Of a DNA stretch of 64,000 nt, positions 23,701 through 36,650 are shown in pieces. This DNA is from Euwallacea fornicatus. Lineage: Eukaryota > Arthropoda > Insecta > Coleoptera > Curculionidae. The stretch is taken from positions 2,976,001-3,040,000 of the forward strand of contig NC_089559.1 of NCBI RefSeq assembly GCF_040115645.1, in the 5' to 3' direction. Position 1 is the stretch's first letter; each line of letters begins with the position of its first letter. Position numbers and translations under genes: made by a program. The notes beneath the pieces are model-generated. The model was given only the letters and a program-made list of their open reading frames with translations, had not been told where the DNA came from and did no database searches.

Positions 23701-26700
23701 TAATTGAGATCAAGTTTATATGATAGAGAACTGTGAGAGGGATTGTACCAATCCTAGAGGCGTACCGAGGCACAATTTAATTATATCAGTAAAAATTAAG
23801 AATTTAGTTCTCATGAAATTTATAAAATGATAACTTAGGGAAAGAATGCCAAAATCAGTAAAAATTTTTAAGGATTTTAAAGTACCCTTGAAAACAACCT
23901 ACGCTACTGACTGTGGCAGTTTTGATATTCACCGTATCCTTCACCATTACATTATCCCTGATAAATTGGTGCTTAAAACTGAACAGGGTTGTCCAACTGG
24001 GAGTCCTCTAGAGCACAAAGTCAATCTAAAGAGCTCCCTGAGCTTTTTCAGGTTAAAGTGCCAATTTACCTCTAAGAGAAGCTTAGTTTTTTCGTTAAAG
24101 CGACATTCTGAACGTAATTTAAATCAACTAAGTCCTGCGAAGTACACAAAAATTTTGCATTTATATATTTTTATATAATTTTAATATACGATTCTGTTAA
24201 CTTCGTTGCCCCTTTCAAAGCTACAAGCCCTAGCTGAAAAGTTTTGGGTCTCTGAGTATTCCCATTTTATTTAGGGCGACTTTTGAAAGAACGTTTCCGG
24301 ACATTCGTGCAATTGCAGAGAAATTATGGCTACAACAAGTCCTGAATTGACTGAAGGTTCGTGAAAGGGTATATTTTTCTGCAGCAGAATTTTTTTCTTC
24401 TGCATTAAAAATAAAAGCGTTGATTCGTCTTGTCAGATTGTCACTGAGTGTGAAAAGTGTCACACTCAGAAATAAGGTAATTTCTCACCCACCAATATCA
24501 TTTCCACCTCTGAATTTAATTACATTAAATCAAGAGATATTGCTCAATTTTGTATTAATATTGACTGAAAAATTTATTCAAATTCCTACTGCAAACATTG
24601 GCCAAACACATACTGATCCCTCCACAAAAACGTGCAATTTTGATGCATATCTCTTGCAATAAAACAGCAAATAGCACTTGAATTATTTAAAATTGTTGCC
24701 TCTTTCTGTAACCGTCATTTTTCAAACACGGAAATTGTACTTCCTGGAAATTCGAGATGAATATCGATATATTTGTTACTTTTAAAGTGTATGAAAATTT
24801 AGTGTTCCCATGAATATAAAGAGAAATTTACCAGTGGCGAATATAAGCTATGCAAACGAAAAAAAAAAACGTTTATATTTATGTGCGCACTTTAATGGTC
24901 ATTTTTTGATTTTTATGATCAAGAATAACCATAAACTTCGTGTGTAATTGAAAAAAATTGTTTTAATCTATTTTACAATGATCAATAGACGTTCCAATTT
25001 TATGTCCGGTTAAAATAGACGTTTTTTTAGGTTTTTGAATTAGTGGGAAAAGTTTTTATTACATATTTACTGAACAGGTGCAGGTTCCTGTAATAGAATG
25101 TACTTGTTTTTCATAATAAGAATTTTAAACAGCCATTACGCGCTTATGGGAAACATTTTCTAAGCGCGAAAGAGTTTAAATTGCTAATTCAGTGGTTAAA
25201 AATAAATGTTCCAAATTTATCTTTTTTTACAATTGAATCATTTAATATTTTATTATTATCTAACCAGAGTAGAAGAACCACCATACAAACATGCAATTCG
25301 TGTTGAAGTTGTTATTAAAAAACTCGCGTCCCGCATCGCGTTAATATGTTTCACGTTAACACTGTTTACACTTGTGTAGTCCATGAAACCAAATTTTAAT
25401 TCTCACTAAAACCTATAAATAATTAACTAAAGAATAATCAATTATTAGAAAATTCGTGCTCCCAGTAGCTTTAACAGTTTGTAACAAATTTGTCATTTTC
25501 AAACTCATTCCTTTCCCGCTTTAATGTACTGCAACAATTTTTTTAAATTTAAACTCAGAGACATTAAAATTTACTTACATATCACTTAAAGTTATTTTTC
25601 CCTTAAAACAATATTACCAATTTCAGTACAATGTCAGCATTTTTTTGCCCTTCTGGACCATTGGCACAAATGATATTTTTTGTAATAATTTCGAGCCACA
25701 ACTTCCTCTACCCCGGATTTTTAATATATTCCATAAAATCCAAATTTACTTTCCATAACATATTAAAATTAGATTTCAGTCTTTTGTGGCTTAGGTTGGG
25801 TTGAAGGAAAGTCGTTTGCCAGATATTAAAATTTCCCGTCGTTATTGATAATCTGCGATCCCTGTTTGTGAAATGTGGGAATTGTTCAAGGGTCAATAAT
25901 AAAAAGGGCCTTTTGACATCCTTAATGGATCAGCAGCTGTTTTAAGAAGAATCAACATCCATTCATTTCAGGAATTCAGTCAGAAAACTGAACAGAAGTC
26001 AGCAATTCCTAATTTCTTTGTCACATTGCAGGCAATTTAAACTTTCAAGTCGAACATTTCTAGCAACAATTTCTGCCACCTTTCGAGATAAAAGAGACCG
26101 AAAATGAGGAAAAGGTAAAAACTAACATGGCAGATTGTCCCGACAGAAATCGTGTTGGCAATTTGACGGTGGGATTTCTATTGTTTAAAAGCGAGATTCT
26201 GCAGGAGTAAAAGAAACGGGAACAGAGGTCAGTACGAAATGGAACTTAAGCTTCCACACTAAAGAGATTTATTAGTAATTGCGAGGTTTTAAGTGCGAAT
26301 TGTCGGGATTTTCCGCTTTGACTGAAATAAAATTACTTTTCCCCCGCTTTTCCAACATCACTATGCAAGGAAATCTTAACTTATGTTTGATAAGTAAATA
26401 AGAACATTTCCGGGCTAAATTTAAGATCTTTTATTTATTTTCCTTACTCTTAAATTAATATTACAATTGATCTACCGATTTTGTTTGTTTTTTTTTTTTT
26501 GAGCAATATCTGTTTCAAAATTCCCATGCAGAAGTTAAAAAAAGTATTACTGTATATCAATATGTGAAAATAAAGTGGCGATTAAATTGTAAACTGACAC
26601 GAACCTCCTATGAATTATCGCCTTAAATTATGAAATTTAGATAAAATATGGGAATCGCGGTTCTGCGGTAACCGGAAACAATGCGCGAGGTGTGGTGGGC

Positions 26701-28769
26701 GGCATTGTCAACGGGTGGATCGATGGAAATATTAATCATAGCACGTGCTAATCTGGACATTAAAAGATTCATGTCCTGGATCAGTCATGTCTGGAATTTA
26801 TGACAGATGTCGGGAATTATTGTTTAGCTGGTCTCTTTTCAAGTGCAAACCGATTTTATCACGCCTCTTATCTCATACCACATCAAAAGTATTTTCGCTC
26901 AGTTTCCGTTTTAATAAACCTCAATCATTTCGGTTCTATATTTCAGGATCTTTGAGGATATCTGAGTTACTAACGACCAGTCCTGCGAGGATTCGAGGAC
27001 CCTTATGCTGGTAATGTGACAGTTTCCTGGAATAAATTACCGGGTATATACAATTTTATGGTTGCCCGCGGGGCGTTTCGCCTTTATAGGAAACATTTTA
27101 TTTTTGGCCAGTTAGAGTTGGATGTTGGGGGCAGTGCACTCAACTAAGGCCATAACGTGGGTTTAGGTTTTATTGGGCAATAATATTAAACCGATATCTG
27201 GCCGAAGGTTTGCTTCGAAGCGGCCCAAATTGTTTTCAGCCACATTAAACCTCTGTTATTATTTCCAAGTTTAAGTTGCAGTAAAAGATGTCTGGATGCG
27301 AGGATGGAGACTTATAATAATAAATTAAATGACAATAAATAAATAAGCACACAAAGCCAATTTAAAGTAAAATAGAATGATGAGAAACAACATTTTCCAT
27401 CAGTTTTCAAGCGAGTAGATCGGCCGGCACCGGTAGTGTTAGCGATTCATTTCAGTATTTCTTCGCTATATTGCGACTGGTGCTGGTGGAACTACTCATA
27501 CTTACTATATCCCATGTAATCAGTGAAAAATCTAATCGACTATTGATCGGTTTTCATATCTGTAATTTAGAGTGTATTCATCTCTTTCATATTGCATTAG
27601 ATGAAATTCATAAATGTTCATCTAATCGGCATCGCTTGTACATCCGTCCAGGTTAGTTCAATGTTTTCGCTAAAGAAATGCTATCGTGGTTTAGAGGGAT
27701 TTCCAAAGCTGAAAGCTGTGGTGTTAAATGGGTACGCTTACTCTTATTTGTGCCTTTTCTGAGCAAATGCAGCGGGCTGCGGAGTAGGGGTGAATAGGGC
27801 AAATCCCATGCTATCCAGAAGACCAGATCGGACGTCTTCTGAAGGTTTACCGCGTGAGTAAAAAATATTAGAGCTGTGTAGAAATTTCCCATACCAAATG
27901 GTGTTGGTGAATCTGTTCACTATACAGCAGTTTTCTAGTGCATGAGCAGAATCAATTTTTGACTAGTTTTCAGCATTGCCAGAAACGAGCGTACAAATAA
28001 TGTCACGTGGAAAGCAACGGTGCTCTCGTAATACCTCCATCGATTAGATCGACCAACCTCGGTATAATTAGCCGTTCATTAATTTCTACGATGGTTGATA
28101 TTTTTTACCACCACCTACGTATCAAGTTAATCTGTAGATATTTTAATCACGACTAATTATGACTCTCCTGAAACTCATTAAATAGGGAAAATTCTCCGGG
28201 ACAGCATTGTGAAAAAGTTTATTACAAAATAATGGTTTATGGCGAGGTTTATTGCGGCATTGTGCTTTTACAGGGGTTAAAGTTAACAATCTGTTGTGGA
28301 ATGAAGGTTTATTTCCTCAAATTTATTTTTTGGATGCCACATAAATGAACAAAACGTAATTGGGCGTGTTTGGATGGCATAAAATTAGTTTTTCTTTCGG
28401 CCACGTGCTGTCATGTATCAAATATCGATTTTAGTGAAAACTGCGCCTCAGTGCGCGGCGCTTTTTGGGGTGTAAATTCGAGTTCTGACAGGGACGTTTC
28501 ATTGTAGTTAAACTTTGATTATCTTGATTAGTAGTAATAACTTGATTAGTTGCATTAATGTAATTCCCCGAGGTCGAAATGAAAGACAGACGCTTAATTT
28601 TACGAGGCAGAATCAAATGAAAACAATAAAAGCAATCGCGCGGGGAAGTACATGGTATCAATTCGCAAAAATATTATTTTTGAGACATAAAAGGTTCAGT
28701 AAGAATTGTGACGTAGGAACAAATGAAGTTATTCACAAAGTGCTAATTCCAAAATAGAAACTTCACTAG
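20727..28769. other. Long stretch without a recognised gene
   Basis: About 8 kb of AT-rich, mostly unique sequence. I found no splice-consistent exon, no transposase or reverse transcriptase motif, and no paired terminal repeats. A GA-rich simple repeat (23480-23520) and homopolymer T runs (for example near 21457-21471) are the only clear repeats. Open frames here are short, with compositions like non-coding DNA. Confidence 0.4.
23480..23520. repeat. GA-rich simple repeat
   Basis: A run of AGAGAG with a few interruptions by extra A or G. Its translation as alternating Arg and Glu, or on the other strand Ser and Leu, explains short open frames over it. Confidence 0.9.
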
Positions 28770-29819
28770 AACATTGCAATAGAAAGGAACTGCGTTCTGT
28801 TATTCATTTTTCGCGACGGAAAGAGGTGAGACCTATTGACATTCACCGTAGAATGACGTTACTGTATGAAAATTTACGTCCATTGCTCCAGCGAGTGTAT
28901 GAATGGAGAAAACAAATTCAAAAACGGGATAACTTCCGTGGATGATTCTCCCTGACCTGGTCAAGCAAATCGTGTCATCACGATTGACTCCATTTCAACA
29001 GTTGAAGTGTTAGTGAAAGAAACTTGTCGTGTTGTTCTTACCGAAATAGTTGAAATTTTAAAGATGGGCCATTATTCCGTACACTATCTTATGCATGACA
29101 TTTGCCAATTCCATATGGTATCAGCCAAGTGGACGCCAAAGCAGTTGACCCCAGAATTGAAATAATGACGCGTTGATCTTTATGAGAAACTCTTGCGTCA
29201 GTATGAAATAGAAATAGATGCCTTTCTGACAAGGATTATCGCTGGGGACGAGTCCTGAGTGCACTCTCATGAACTTGAAATCATACGAGCATGCAAAGAA
29301 CGGCGTCATGTTTCTTCACTGAAACCGGAAAAATTTAACACTCAGCTCTCGGCACGAATGAATATTTTGACCCTGTTTTGGAATGCCAACGAGGTAATGT
29401 TAGAGGACTATTTGCCTAATGAAGATACAGTTACTAGTGCTGCATACTTAAAACTTATGAAGGACCGTCTCAAGTCTGCTATCAGAACCAAAAGGCGAGG
29501 ATCTCTGAGTAATGGCATCCTTTTACGACACGATAATGTGCGACCACATACTGCTCGTACAACGACAGCAGCCATTTAAAATTTAAAGTTTGAATATCTA
29601 GTATGTCCTCCATATTCGCCTGATCTTGCCCTCAGCGACTATTAGGCATTTGGTCGCTTTAAATCGGCTTTAGGTGGGAGGAACTTTCAAACTATTGATG
29701 AAGTGATTCAGGCGGTACATGATTGGCTGTTCACACTACGAATAGATTTTTTTTTCGGTTATTCAAGCTCTTCCAAACCTTCCTGTACTGAACGGAATGA
29801 GGACTACGTTGAAAAATAA
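28770..29819 (+). pseudogene. Second mariner-type transposase (D,D34D), inactivated
   Basis: Decayed transposase of a mariner lineage different from the one at 17551. Translation gives KELRSVIHFSRRKEVRPIDI and LLQRVYEWRKQI (first helix-turn-helix); after a frame change QANRVITIDSIS and VSAKWTPKQLTPELK; then RIIAGDES with a stop where Trp is expected (first catalytic Asp retained); FNTQLSARMNILTLFWNANE; LKDRLKSAIRTKRRGSLSNG; LRHDNVRPHTARTTTAAI (second Asp); a stop; then YSPDLALSDY (third Asp, 34 positions after the second when the stop is counted). It ends with EDYVEK and a stop at 29817-29819. At least four stops and one frameshift inactivate it. Terminal repeats not identified. Confidence 0.85.
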
Positions 29820-29899
29820 CATGTTCATTTTTGATATTATTTCAATAAATTTAATTTAATATCGTTTTTAACTTTTTCATTTGACTCTTTCTCGTATTT

Positions 29900-31081
29900 T
29901 AATAATATTAAAGCAGATACTCAACTTTCTGATACAGTTCCCTTCCAACTTGTACCAAACTCGCTCTCTCATAAATTGAATTTTATGCACTCTCTAAACT
30001 CAAACCCAAAGCTTAAAAATCAAGATTTTTTAATTTTAATTAAAACTTAATGAAGGCACCAACTTATTACCTGCGGGTTTATCTACTTTACTAGCTCTCC
30101 TTAAATGGCTCTTACGGCCCTTGAGAACGAGCTTAGTAAACTTGGAATTTCTGAAAGCTATTCTATGTACTTGTGGATGTTAACTTCAGTTAACTACTCA
30201 ATTTATTAGTCGATGCATTTCACGGTGAGATAACTTGAGTTAGAGCAATCCGGATCCGTTTTATTTGTCGTAATAGAGAAATAAAACTATAGCTTGATGT
30301 AGTGTGGTGAAACCTTCATTAAAAATTAAAATTTGAGTAAAACTAACGTGGGGTACTAACAATGGGGATGGTAATGATGGAAGAAATTACTGAAATTTTC
30401 TGAACTATTAGTGTTTGATTTCTCTGCAAAGCTGTGACGATGCTCAGATAATCCTAGCTGGGGGTTATTGGTTGCGCCTCTCGTCATGCCATAGCGGCAA
30501 CAGGAATTTACAGGATGTTATCGGAGCTGTGTAGTTCACTGGCAGTGTACCGGACAGTTTCAGTCACAGTCAATAATTTCCAGAATGTTCGGTAGTTCCA
30601 ATGGGTAATTGCTCAAAGACATATCAAATTTTACCCGATTCCGGACAAGAATTTGCCTCCCTGAAACCGCCAATATCCGGCTCATCGATAATTAAAAGGA
30701 ACAATTAAAACAAAATTTCAGAGTCGTAATTTTTGATACGCCCCCAGACACCGACAGCACTAATAGCCCCTCACGAGCGTACACGAAACCAAAGCCCTTG
30801 CATATTTCGCGTTTGATTTCATGATTGTCTGACACAAAATGACAATTACCATCACTCATCGAATTTGGCCCGAAATGCTGCTTAAATCCTTCATATAAGT
30901 TGATGTCTAGAACGCGACTTTTATTGGACAAAAAATTGGTAAGGCAGGAATTGCGGTGAACCCGGAATTTGATTTTTCGTCTCATTCTTTTCCAGTGATT
31001 AAATGTCAATTTCCAGCTAAAGGAAATATCAACAATCTATCCGAAATTGAACGCGCTGTATATGAGTGTATGCCCGATATA
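29900..31081. other. No gene seen
   Basis: AT-rich DNA. A 105-codon minus-strand frame (30692-31009) is the longest open frame but matches no family I know and has no splice or start context to support it. Confidence 0.4.
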
Positions 31082-32035
31082 CAGGATGTCCCACAAAAAT
31101 GGGCCTCTATCCGTATCTCGAAACCTACGACTAGACAAAAGTTGAAATTCGGACGTCATACTAGAGTGAAAGTGATCTATTAATTAAAATTACGTTCATG
31201 AAAGTATCACTTGCGGTTACACCGAAAATGAATATTAACTCGTTAAATTTAAATGAAACGCCCTATTTATTATATCAAATTTCGATTCTGCTGAACATTA
31301 TGAACATTATTCAAATATCATATTGTATACTTAAATTTTACGATTTTCGAGATATTTAGAATTTTCCAAAAAAAAATGACAGTTGCAGTTTATACCTAAA
31401 CCTAACTGTTTTCATTTTATTTAAAAAAAAACCCTTTCAATGCTTATTATTCTACTTTATATATGAGGACACCTGTAAATTATGCAAACGGAGATTTTTT
31501 TAAATATGTTACTAATGGTGAATATAACAAAGTATTAACCAAAACATATCATAAATTTAGTATTCGATATCCAGAAGAAACGCAGCCATCACGAGAAGCC
31601 TTCAAACGTATAATAGATCATTTAAAAACTAACGGATATAGCAAAACACCCCACAGAAGAAAGAAGCACATCGTTGATATCGAAATAATTGACTCTGCAA
31701 TTTGCGATTTATTAAACGAACAAATTTATGGTTGTGACTGTATTTTTTTGGAAAATTCTAAATATCTCGAAAACTGTAAAATTTATGTAGAGAACATTGT
31801 ACGTGGAAAATATTCGTAACATTCCGCAGAATTGAAATTTGATATAATGTACAGGATGTTCCGTTCAAAATAAGTCAGTTGACGTTAATTTCCGAAAAAA
31901 TCCGAAATGGTAGTTTCATGAGAATATGTTTAATGGATATAGCATCTCTACTTTAGTATAATACTCAAGTTTCAACTTTTTCCTGCTCATAGTTTTCAGT
32001 ATACTGAGAATGACCCATATTCATGGGACACCCTG
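31082..32035 (+). mobile_element. Internally deleted CAGGGTG element with two 184-bp arms
   Basis: The left end CAGGATGTCCCAC follows TA at 31080-31081. The right end, read on the minus strand from 32035, is CAGGGTGTCCCATG. The left arm 31082-31265 ends CGCCCTA and the right arm begins CAGGATGTTCCG at 31852, so each arm is exactly 184 bp and bounded on both sides by a family terminus. The arms align throughout despite divergence, and similarity continues about 50 bp further inside (TTATATCAAATTTC(G/A)ATTCTG on both). The centre holds only the N-terminal DNA-binding part of a transposase, 31463-31819. The catalytic domain is deleted. Confidence 0.75.
31463..31819 (+). CDS. 118-codon ORF: N-terminal helix-turn-helix of a DUF4817/DDE transposase without the catalytic domain
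   Basis: Starts at ATG 31463 and ends with TAA at 31817-31819, with no internal stop. Residues about 10-55 read GDFFKYVTNGEYNKVLTKTY and FSIRYPEETQPSREAFKRII, then DHLKTNGYSKTP, matching in order the DUF4817 pattern (YxxMxxxYGxxxxNxxxAxxxYxxRFPxRxxPxxxxFxxxxxRLxETG). After a basic patch HRRKKH, a short second region of weak helix-turn-helix likeness ends the protein near VRGKYS. The catalytic domain is absent. The family's N-terminus binds its own terminal repeats, so such a protein could act as a binding-only repressor, but that is inference. It could equally be a chance-open fossil. Confidence 0.5.
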   Translation: MRTPVNYANGDFFKYVTNGEYNKVLTKTYHKFSIRYPEETQPSREAFKRIIDHLKTNGYSKTPHRRKKHIVDIEIIDSAICDLLNEQIYGCDCIFLENSKYLENCKIYVENIVRGKYS

Positions 32036-33865
32036 TGTAAGTATACAAGAAGTGCGTTTTCGGATATATTCTTGGAGAGAACAAAATATAGTCGTCAAAT
32101 TATGTCCATGTATGGTATTTAGAGGCATGATATTTACGAGCAAGATAGGACCGTAGTTACTACCTCTTCCTCTTTATTAAGGGACCCAATACACAATTAT
32201 GTGGATTGAATGAAAACTAAATCTATTCGAGCTTTGTTAAAGCTCTAATAACAGTAAAACGTCACGTTTATCACTGCACTTGCATACAGTAAAGCTTCCC
32301 GGATCATATTTCACTTTTTCATATTTCGGTGTCACAGGATTTCGCGGTGTTTGCATTGTACCCCATTTCCCAGGTTTACATTTTTAAGGTAAGTGGAGTG
32401 AAAAATAGAGAAGCCTTTGTTGACATTTCTGCGAGAATTTCGAACACAAACGAACGATAAGACAATAATCCGCAAATTGCGGAAACATACGGATAACTTT
32501 TAATAAAGAAGATTTTTTGCGCCGGTTTTTTAAATAGTTTGCTTAAAAAAAGTTCCGCAGTTTACGATGACCGCAATTGTGCAAATAATAGAAGAGAAAA
32601 GTAATGGAACTGTCCTTTTACAGGCCATTTCACGTAACCTCGTTATATTTTAAATTTAAAAATAACAACTTCCCACAATTTTCCATCCATTCTCCATTTT
32701 ATTAACTGGAGACCTAATTTATCAACCCCACGTATCCTAGAAATCTATTAGAGCCCCACCCTTGTCACAGCTTGCACCAAAACATCTTGTTTCAGTATTG
32801 AAAGCGAGAGATCCTTTTCCCAACGTGTCATTTTCTGCTTTGATTTATAGCGCTGTTCCTCAATCTTGTATTTGACTAGTCAATATTCTTGTCTCGTAAT
32901 ATTTGTTAGATGTACGAACTTAAGATGACGGAAAGAAAGAGTTCAGTTGTCCAAAATCAACTAACTAAAAGTCCCTTAAAAATTCCCGAAAAACGCAAAA
33001 AATGATAACTTTATTTTTTATGAACTAACTATAGCGAAGAAGAAATCTGATTTAATTGTATTTGGATTAAAAAGCATTTGGTCAAAAACTTGAATTTTCG
33101 CCTTAAAATTTAAGCTCATTTAATTACTAGAAAACTATCCATAAAATTCAGTTCAGAGTAAATTTCAAAACGCCCCCTTTGGGCCTTGTTTGTTCATGAA
33201 AGGGGTTGAGAAGAATTCCCCTGCCGGATCCGGGAGCAAATGCCTTCTCCACATCCCTAAATGATTCAAGGAAAACATGAAATTTTACTTCAGAAATCTG
33301 ATGATTTGTTTTAATCCAATTCGGTAAATGTTGCTGCCGGCATTTTCAACAATCAAACAAATTTAACAATAATTAATGTAGGTTTTTGTTTCATTAGTTT
33401 AGGGTATAATTTAAATGGCTTCTTTCTTAATTTTGAAATTGAATCGAATATCAGCAGGAATCGGAGTTGGAATCGAATAGGAATTCCCCATCTTCAGGAA
33501 AGTCTTAAATACTAAACCCTCTGGCGGCGCATCATGGGCGTACCCTGGTTGGGAGTGCCCTCAACACTAAGTGCACTACCCGTCGCCTTGGATAGTGGTG
33601 CTGAAGCTGATAAGAAGTCCTTCGACGGCGGTAATTGCGTCTACATCACAAGGGCCAACAAAGCTTATCATCAGTAATACCGATGCCGATGAAGTAACTC
33701 GGTGGGAATTCTCATGCACTCTCAGTCGAAGTCTACCATGGGCGTGCCAAAGGGGTACATTATCTCCTTAACAATAACTTAACCCTAACCATTTACAATC
33801 TACCACCTTTCCGATAGTTTCGACGTAATCGAAATACACAATGTACTACAATTAAAAACTATGTA
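32036..33865. other. No gene seen; GC-richer patch near 33520-33770
   Basis: AT-rich DNA, then a ~250-bp GC-richer patch from about 33520 with an open 66-codon frame that I cannot assign. The patch differs in composition from its flanks and may be a fragment of a mobile element or old coding sequence. Confidence 0.35.
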
Positions 33866-34057
33866 CAGGGTGGTTGATTCAAGTACAGCATCCTACATTA
33901 ATATGAAGTGGCTTTTGTGATTATTTTAGCACCTATCCCCCCGACAACTGTTGTTTTCTTTGATTCTCTTAATCCGATTAAAAATGAATCGCTGATATGT
34001 ACGATTTCTCCACGAAAATTCCACCAATTTAGATTCAAAAAATTGAACTTGAAGACG
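33866..34057. mobile_element. Unpaired CAGGGTGG terminus, possible 192-bp unit
   Basis: CAGGGTGGTTGATTCAAG starts at 33866 after TA. A weak opposite end (AGACG then TA) falls at 34057, which would give a 192-bp unit directly left of the element at 34075. The match of the two ends is poor, so the unit length is only suggestive. Confidence 0.3.
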
Positions 34058-34074
34058 TACATTTTTTTTATATA

Positions 34075-34697
34075 CAGGGTGAATCGGAAGGATCGTGTCA
34101 AACTTCAGGAGTGTGTTGTACATGAAAAATAAATGTAAAAAAACTCAAATGTTGTTATCCGATTTTCGTTTGTTTACAAGTCATAGCGTAAATAAAATTA
34201 AAACATAAAATAAAAAAAAATTATAAATTTCATAAGAAATTCCATAAATTAACGTTTGGATATCATAGTAAATGTTCAAAAATATTGTCATTAACTTCTA
34301 AACATTTTCGGCTTCGTCTATGAAGAGCATTCGTTGCACTCCTGATTGTTTCATGTCTTTCTTTGATAGCAGCTGCAGCATTTCTAATGCCTTGAATTAG
34401 TGCATCTTGAGTGTCCACTTTTACTTTGTATACTTTAGTTTTAAATCAACCCCACAAACAATAGTCTAGTGGTGTGAGGTCTGGAGACCTTGGAGGCCAA
34501 CTAATAGGGCCACCACGACCAATCCAACGTCCAGGAAAGGTACGTTTATGGTAAATAGAATCCTAGTTAAAAAATTTTATTTACGCTTTAACTTGTAAAC
34601 AAACGAAAATCGGATAACAACATTTGAGTTTTTTTACATTTATTTTTCATGTACAACACGCTCCTGAAGTTTGACACGATCCTCCCGACTCACCCTG
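34075..34697 (-). mobile_element. Young, internally deleted CAGGGTG element with near-identical terminal repeats
   Basis: The left end CAGGGTGAATCGGAAGG follows TA; the right end, read on the minus strand from 34697, is CAGGGTGAGTCGGGAGG, followed by TA. The inverted repeats match over about 124 bp with about five differences, far better than any other element here. Total length is 623 bp. The centre holds only the C-terminal third of a minus-strand transposase, fused to the right repeat by a deletion. Confidence 0.9.
34263..34550 (-). pseudogene. C-terminal third of a DUF4817/DDE transposase
   Basis: Minus-strand translation reads FPGRWIGRGGPISWPPRSPD then LTPLDYCLWG, with the last catalytic Asp intact, one in-frame TGA, then FKTKVYKVKVDTQDAL, IRNAAAAIKERHE and NDNIFEHLL before a stop at 34263-34265. 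The sequence fits the family consensus unusually well, in keeping with recent activity. The N-terminal DNA-binding region and the first two catalytic acids are missing because of the internal deletion, so it cannot catalyse transposition. Confidence 0.85.
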
Positions 34698-36650
34698 TAC
34701 ATATTTTTTAACCATTTGGTTAGCAATTTAATCAACAAGAGTGTAAAAGGCGAATGTAAGAAGCTACCGACGTTTCGCAGCACATTATTACATCTGCAGC
34801 ATAATTTTTCGGAATAAATTTGATATTATGTTAATGATATATTTTGATGCAAAACAAAATATGTCCACAAATTTTAAAATAATTAAATTTGATTGTAAAG
34901 GTCATTTATCCTCCGCTACTGCTCATTAGTACGTTCCTAACCATCATTTGGTAACCATTGGCGTAACATGTACATCTTATAAGTTAATAAAACATGCTCA
35001 TTGTCTTTCCAAAGAAGGAATTCCTTATTTGAAATGATTTTAATTCCTCAAAAAAACACACCCTTTTTAGTTCTCTCACTTTCTTAATATAAAAATATGA
35101 GGAATAGCGGAAACCTAGAACTTTCCACTATGCGCTAATCCTCATAAAATACATTGATGAGATTCTCGTAAATTTTTCGTATGACTCGACGTGGCTAAAA
35201 AAATCTATTAAAAAGCCAATCTAGCCAAATAGGGAGCAAACTCGGGAAGATTGATGAAACTTGGCCCAGGTTTAGGAGTTTTTCCACAAATTTTGTGGTA
35301 ATAAATAATGCATTACCGGAAAAGGGTTGCAAGTTATTTAATAAGGTGGTCAAAATCGCTTTTTAAGCGAAGAGTAGCGAGGTCATTGCGTTCCTAAAAT
35401 TTTTGATTAAATTAAAGTCGAAAGGCTCCGATCTGGCCATCTGGCAGGTAAAACACTGCCAAAATGTAGGCCGCAAACAATTTACGCAACATGATGGTCA
35501 AAAATTGATGTTTAAAGCTTTATAGAATTCTTCGACAGCCCCCTCCCGAGAGGCTGATTTATATCAAAATTCAGTTGCCGTCGTTTAGATTTAATACAAC
35601 GACAAAGCGAACTCCTGTTTCCATACGACATATTTCACATGGTCTCAAAAATTAGAGAAATTATGATGTTGGCATTTACTAGAGAATGATACATGAGAAT
35701 TTTGCCGGAAGAAAGTTAAAAACGTACAACTTATCCATATACTGTAAATAAAATTGATTCTTTGCGAGTAGGGGTCGGCAAAATTGCATAACATCAAACA
35801 AAACTCAAGTTTTGACATTGTTTTCGTCAGGATGAAACGAAAATCCTTAATTATGCCAAGTTTCGTTTCGTAATGTGAAACTGGCAATTTACTAATTCCG
35901 AATGCCTATAGCTAACATTCGCATTGAATAATGCCTTCATTTAGCGAGTTACTTGGAGCTTTTCGGTGAATAAAGGCGAGCTTAATTCGGCTATATTTTT
36001 CGACCTAAAGGGATCTCCTGAATTACGCCCCTATACAAAGTTATCTGAGAGCTAAAGGCAAGAATGGGGGGCCATTAAACATTTTCTTTACAGGAAGAAC
36101 TTAATATAAAATTAATGATAGCAACTGTGACATTTGGGAGTTATCCGTAAGTAAATATTAAAACAGGCTTCGATGTCCGACATCTCTCAGGGTTTTATAG
36201 ATTTGCGAACGATTAAACTGATCTTTTTTTTAATACTTTGTGGCGAGTGAGCTCAGAATTAATTTTTTCTACATGGATCTCCTCTTGATGAATTAAAACG
36301 GTCCTTTGTTTGAAGCAGCGGGACATTTACATACTGCCATAGATATGGTGTTTTGCGTGCAATTTTTAATGGATATTTCAGCTTCTAAATTGATATTCCG
36401 GGTCATTTTAGGGCATTTTTGGAGTTTAAAATCTTTTTTACGATTTTTTCCATATAACCGAAATGTCCATTTAAGCACCAGAAGCATACGCATTTTTGCA
36501 ACTTTTTAACCGTTGTTTGTTTGTTGGGACAATTTTATAGTTGAGTTCGACAGTTAGTTTGCGATTATATTGGAACAATTGTTGAACGTTTTTGAGCATT
36601 TTTAAGCTTCAATAAATATGCCCAAAGACGCGCATTCTTGTGCGCATGTA
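34698..36650. other. No gene seen
   Basis: AT-rich unique-looking DNA between two transposons. Short overlapping frames on both strands (for example 36293-36509) have no family likeness. No repeats of note. Confidence 0.4.
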
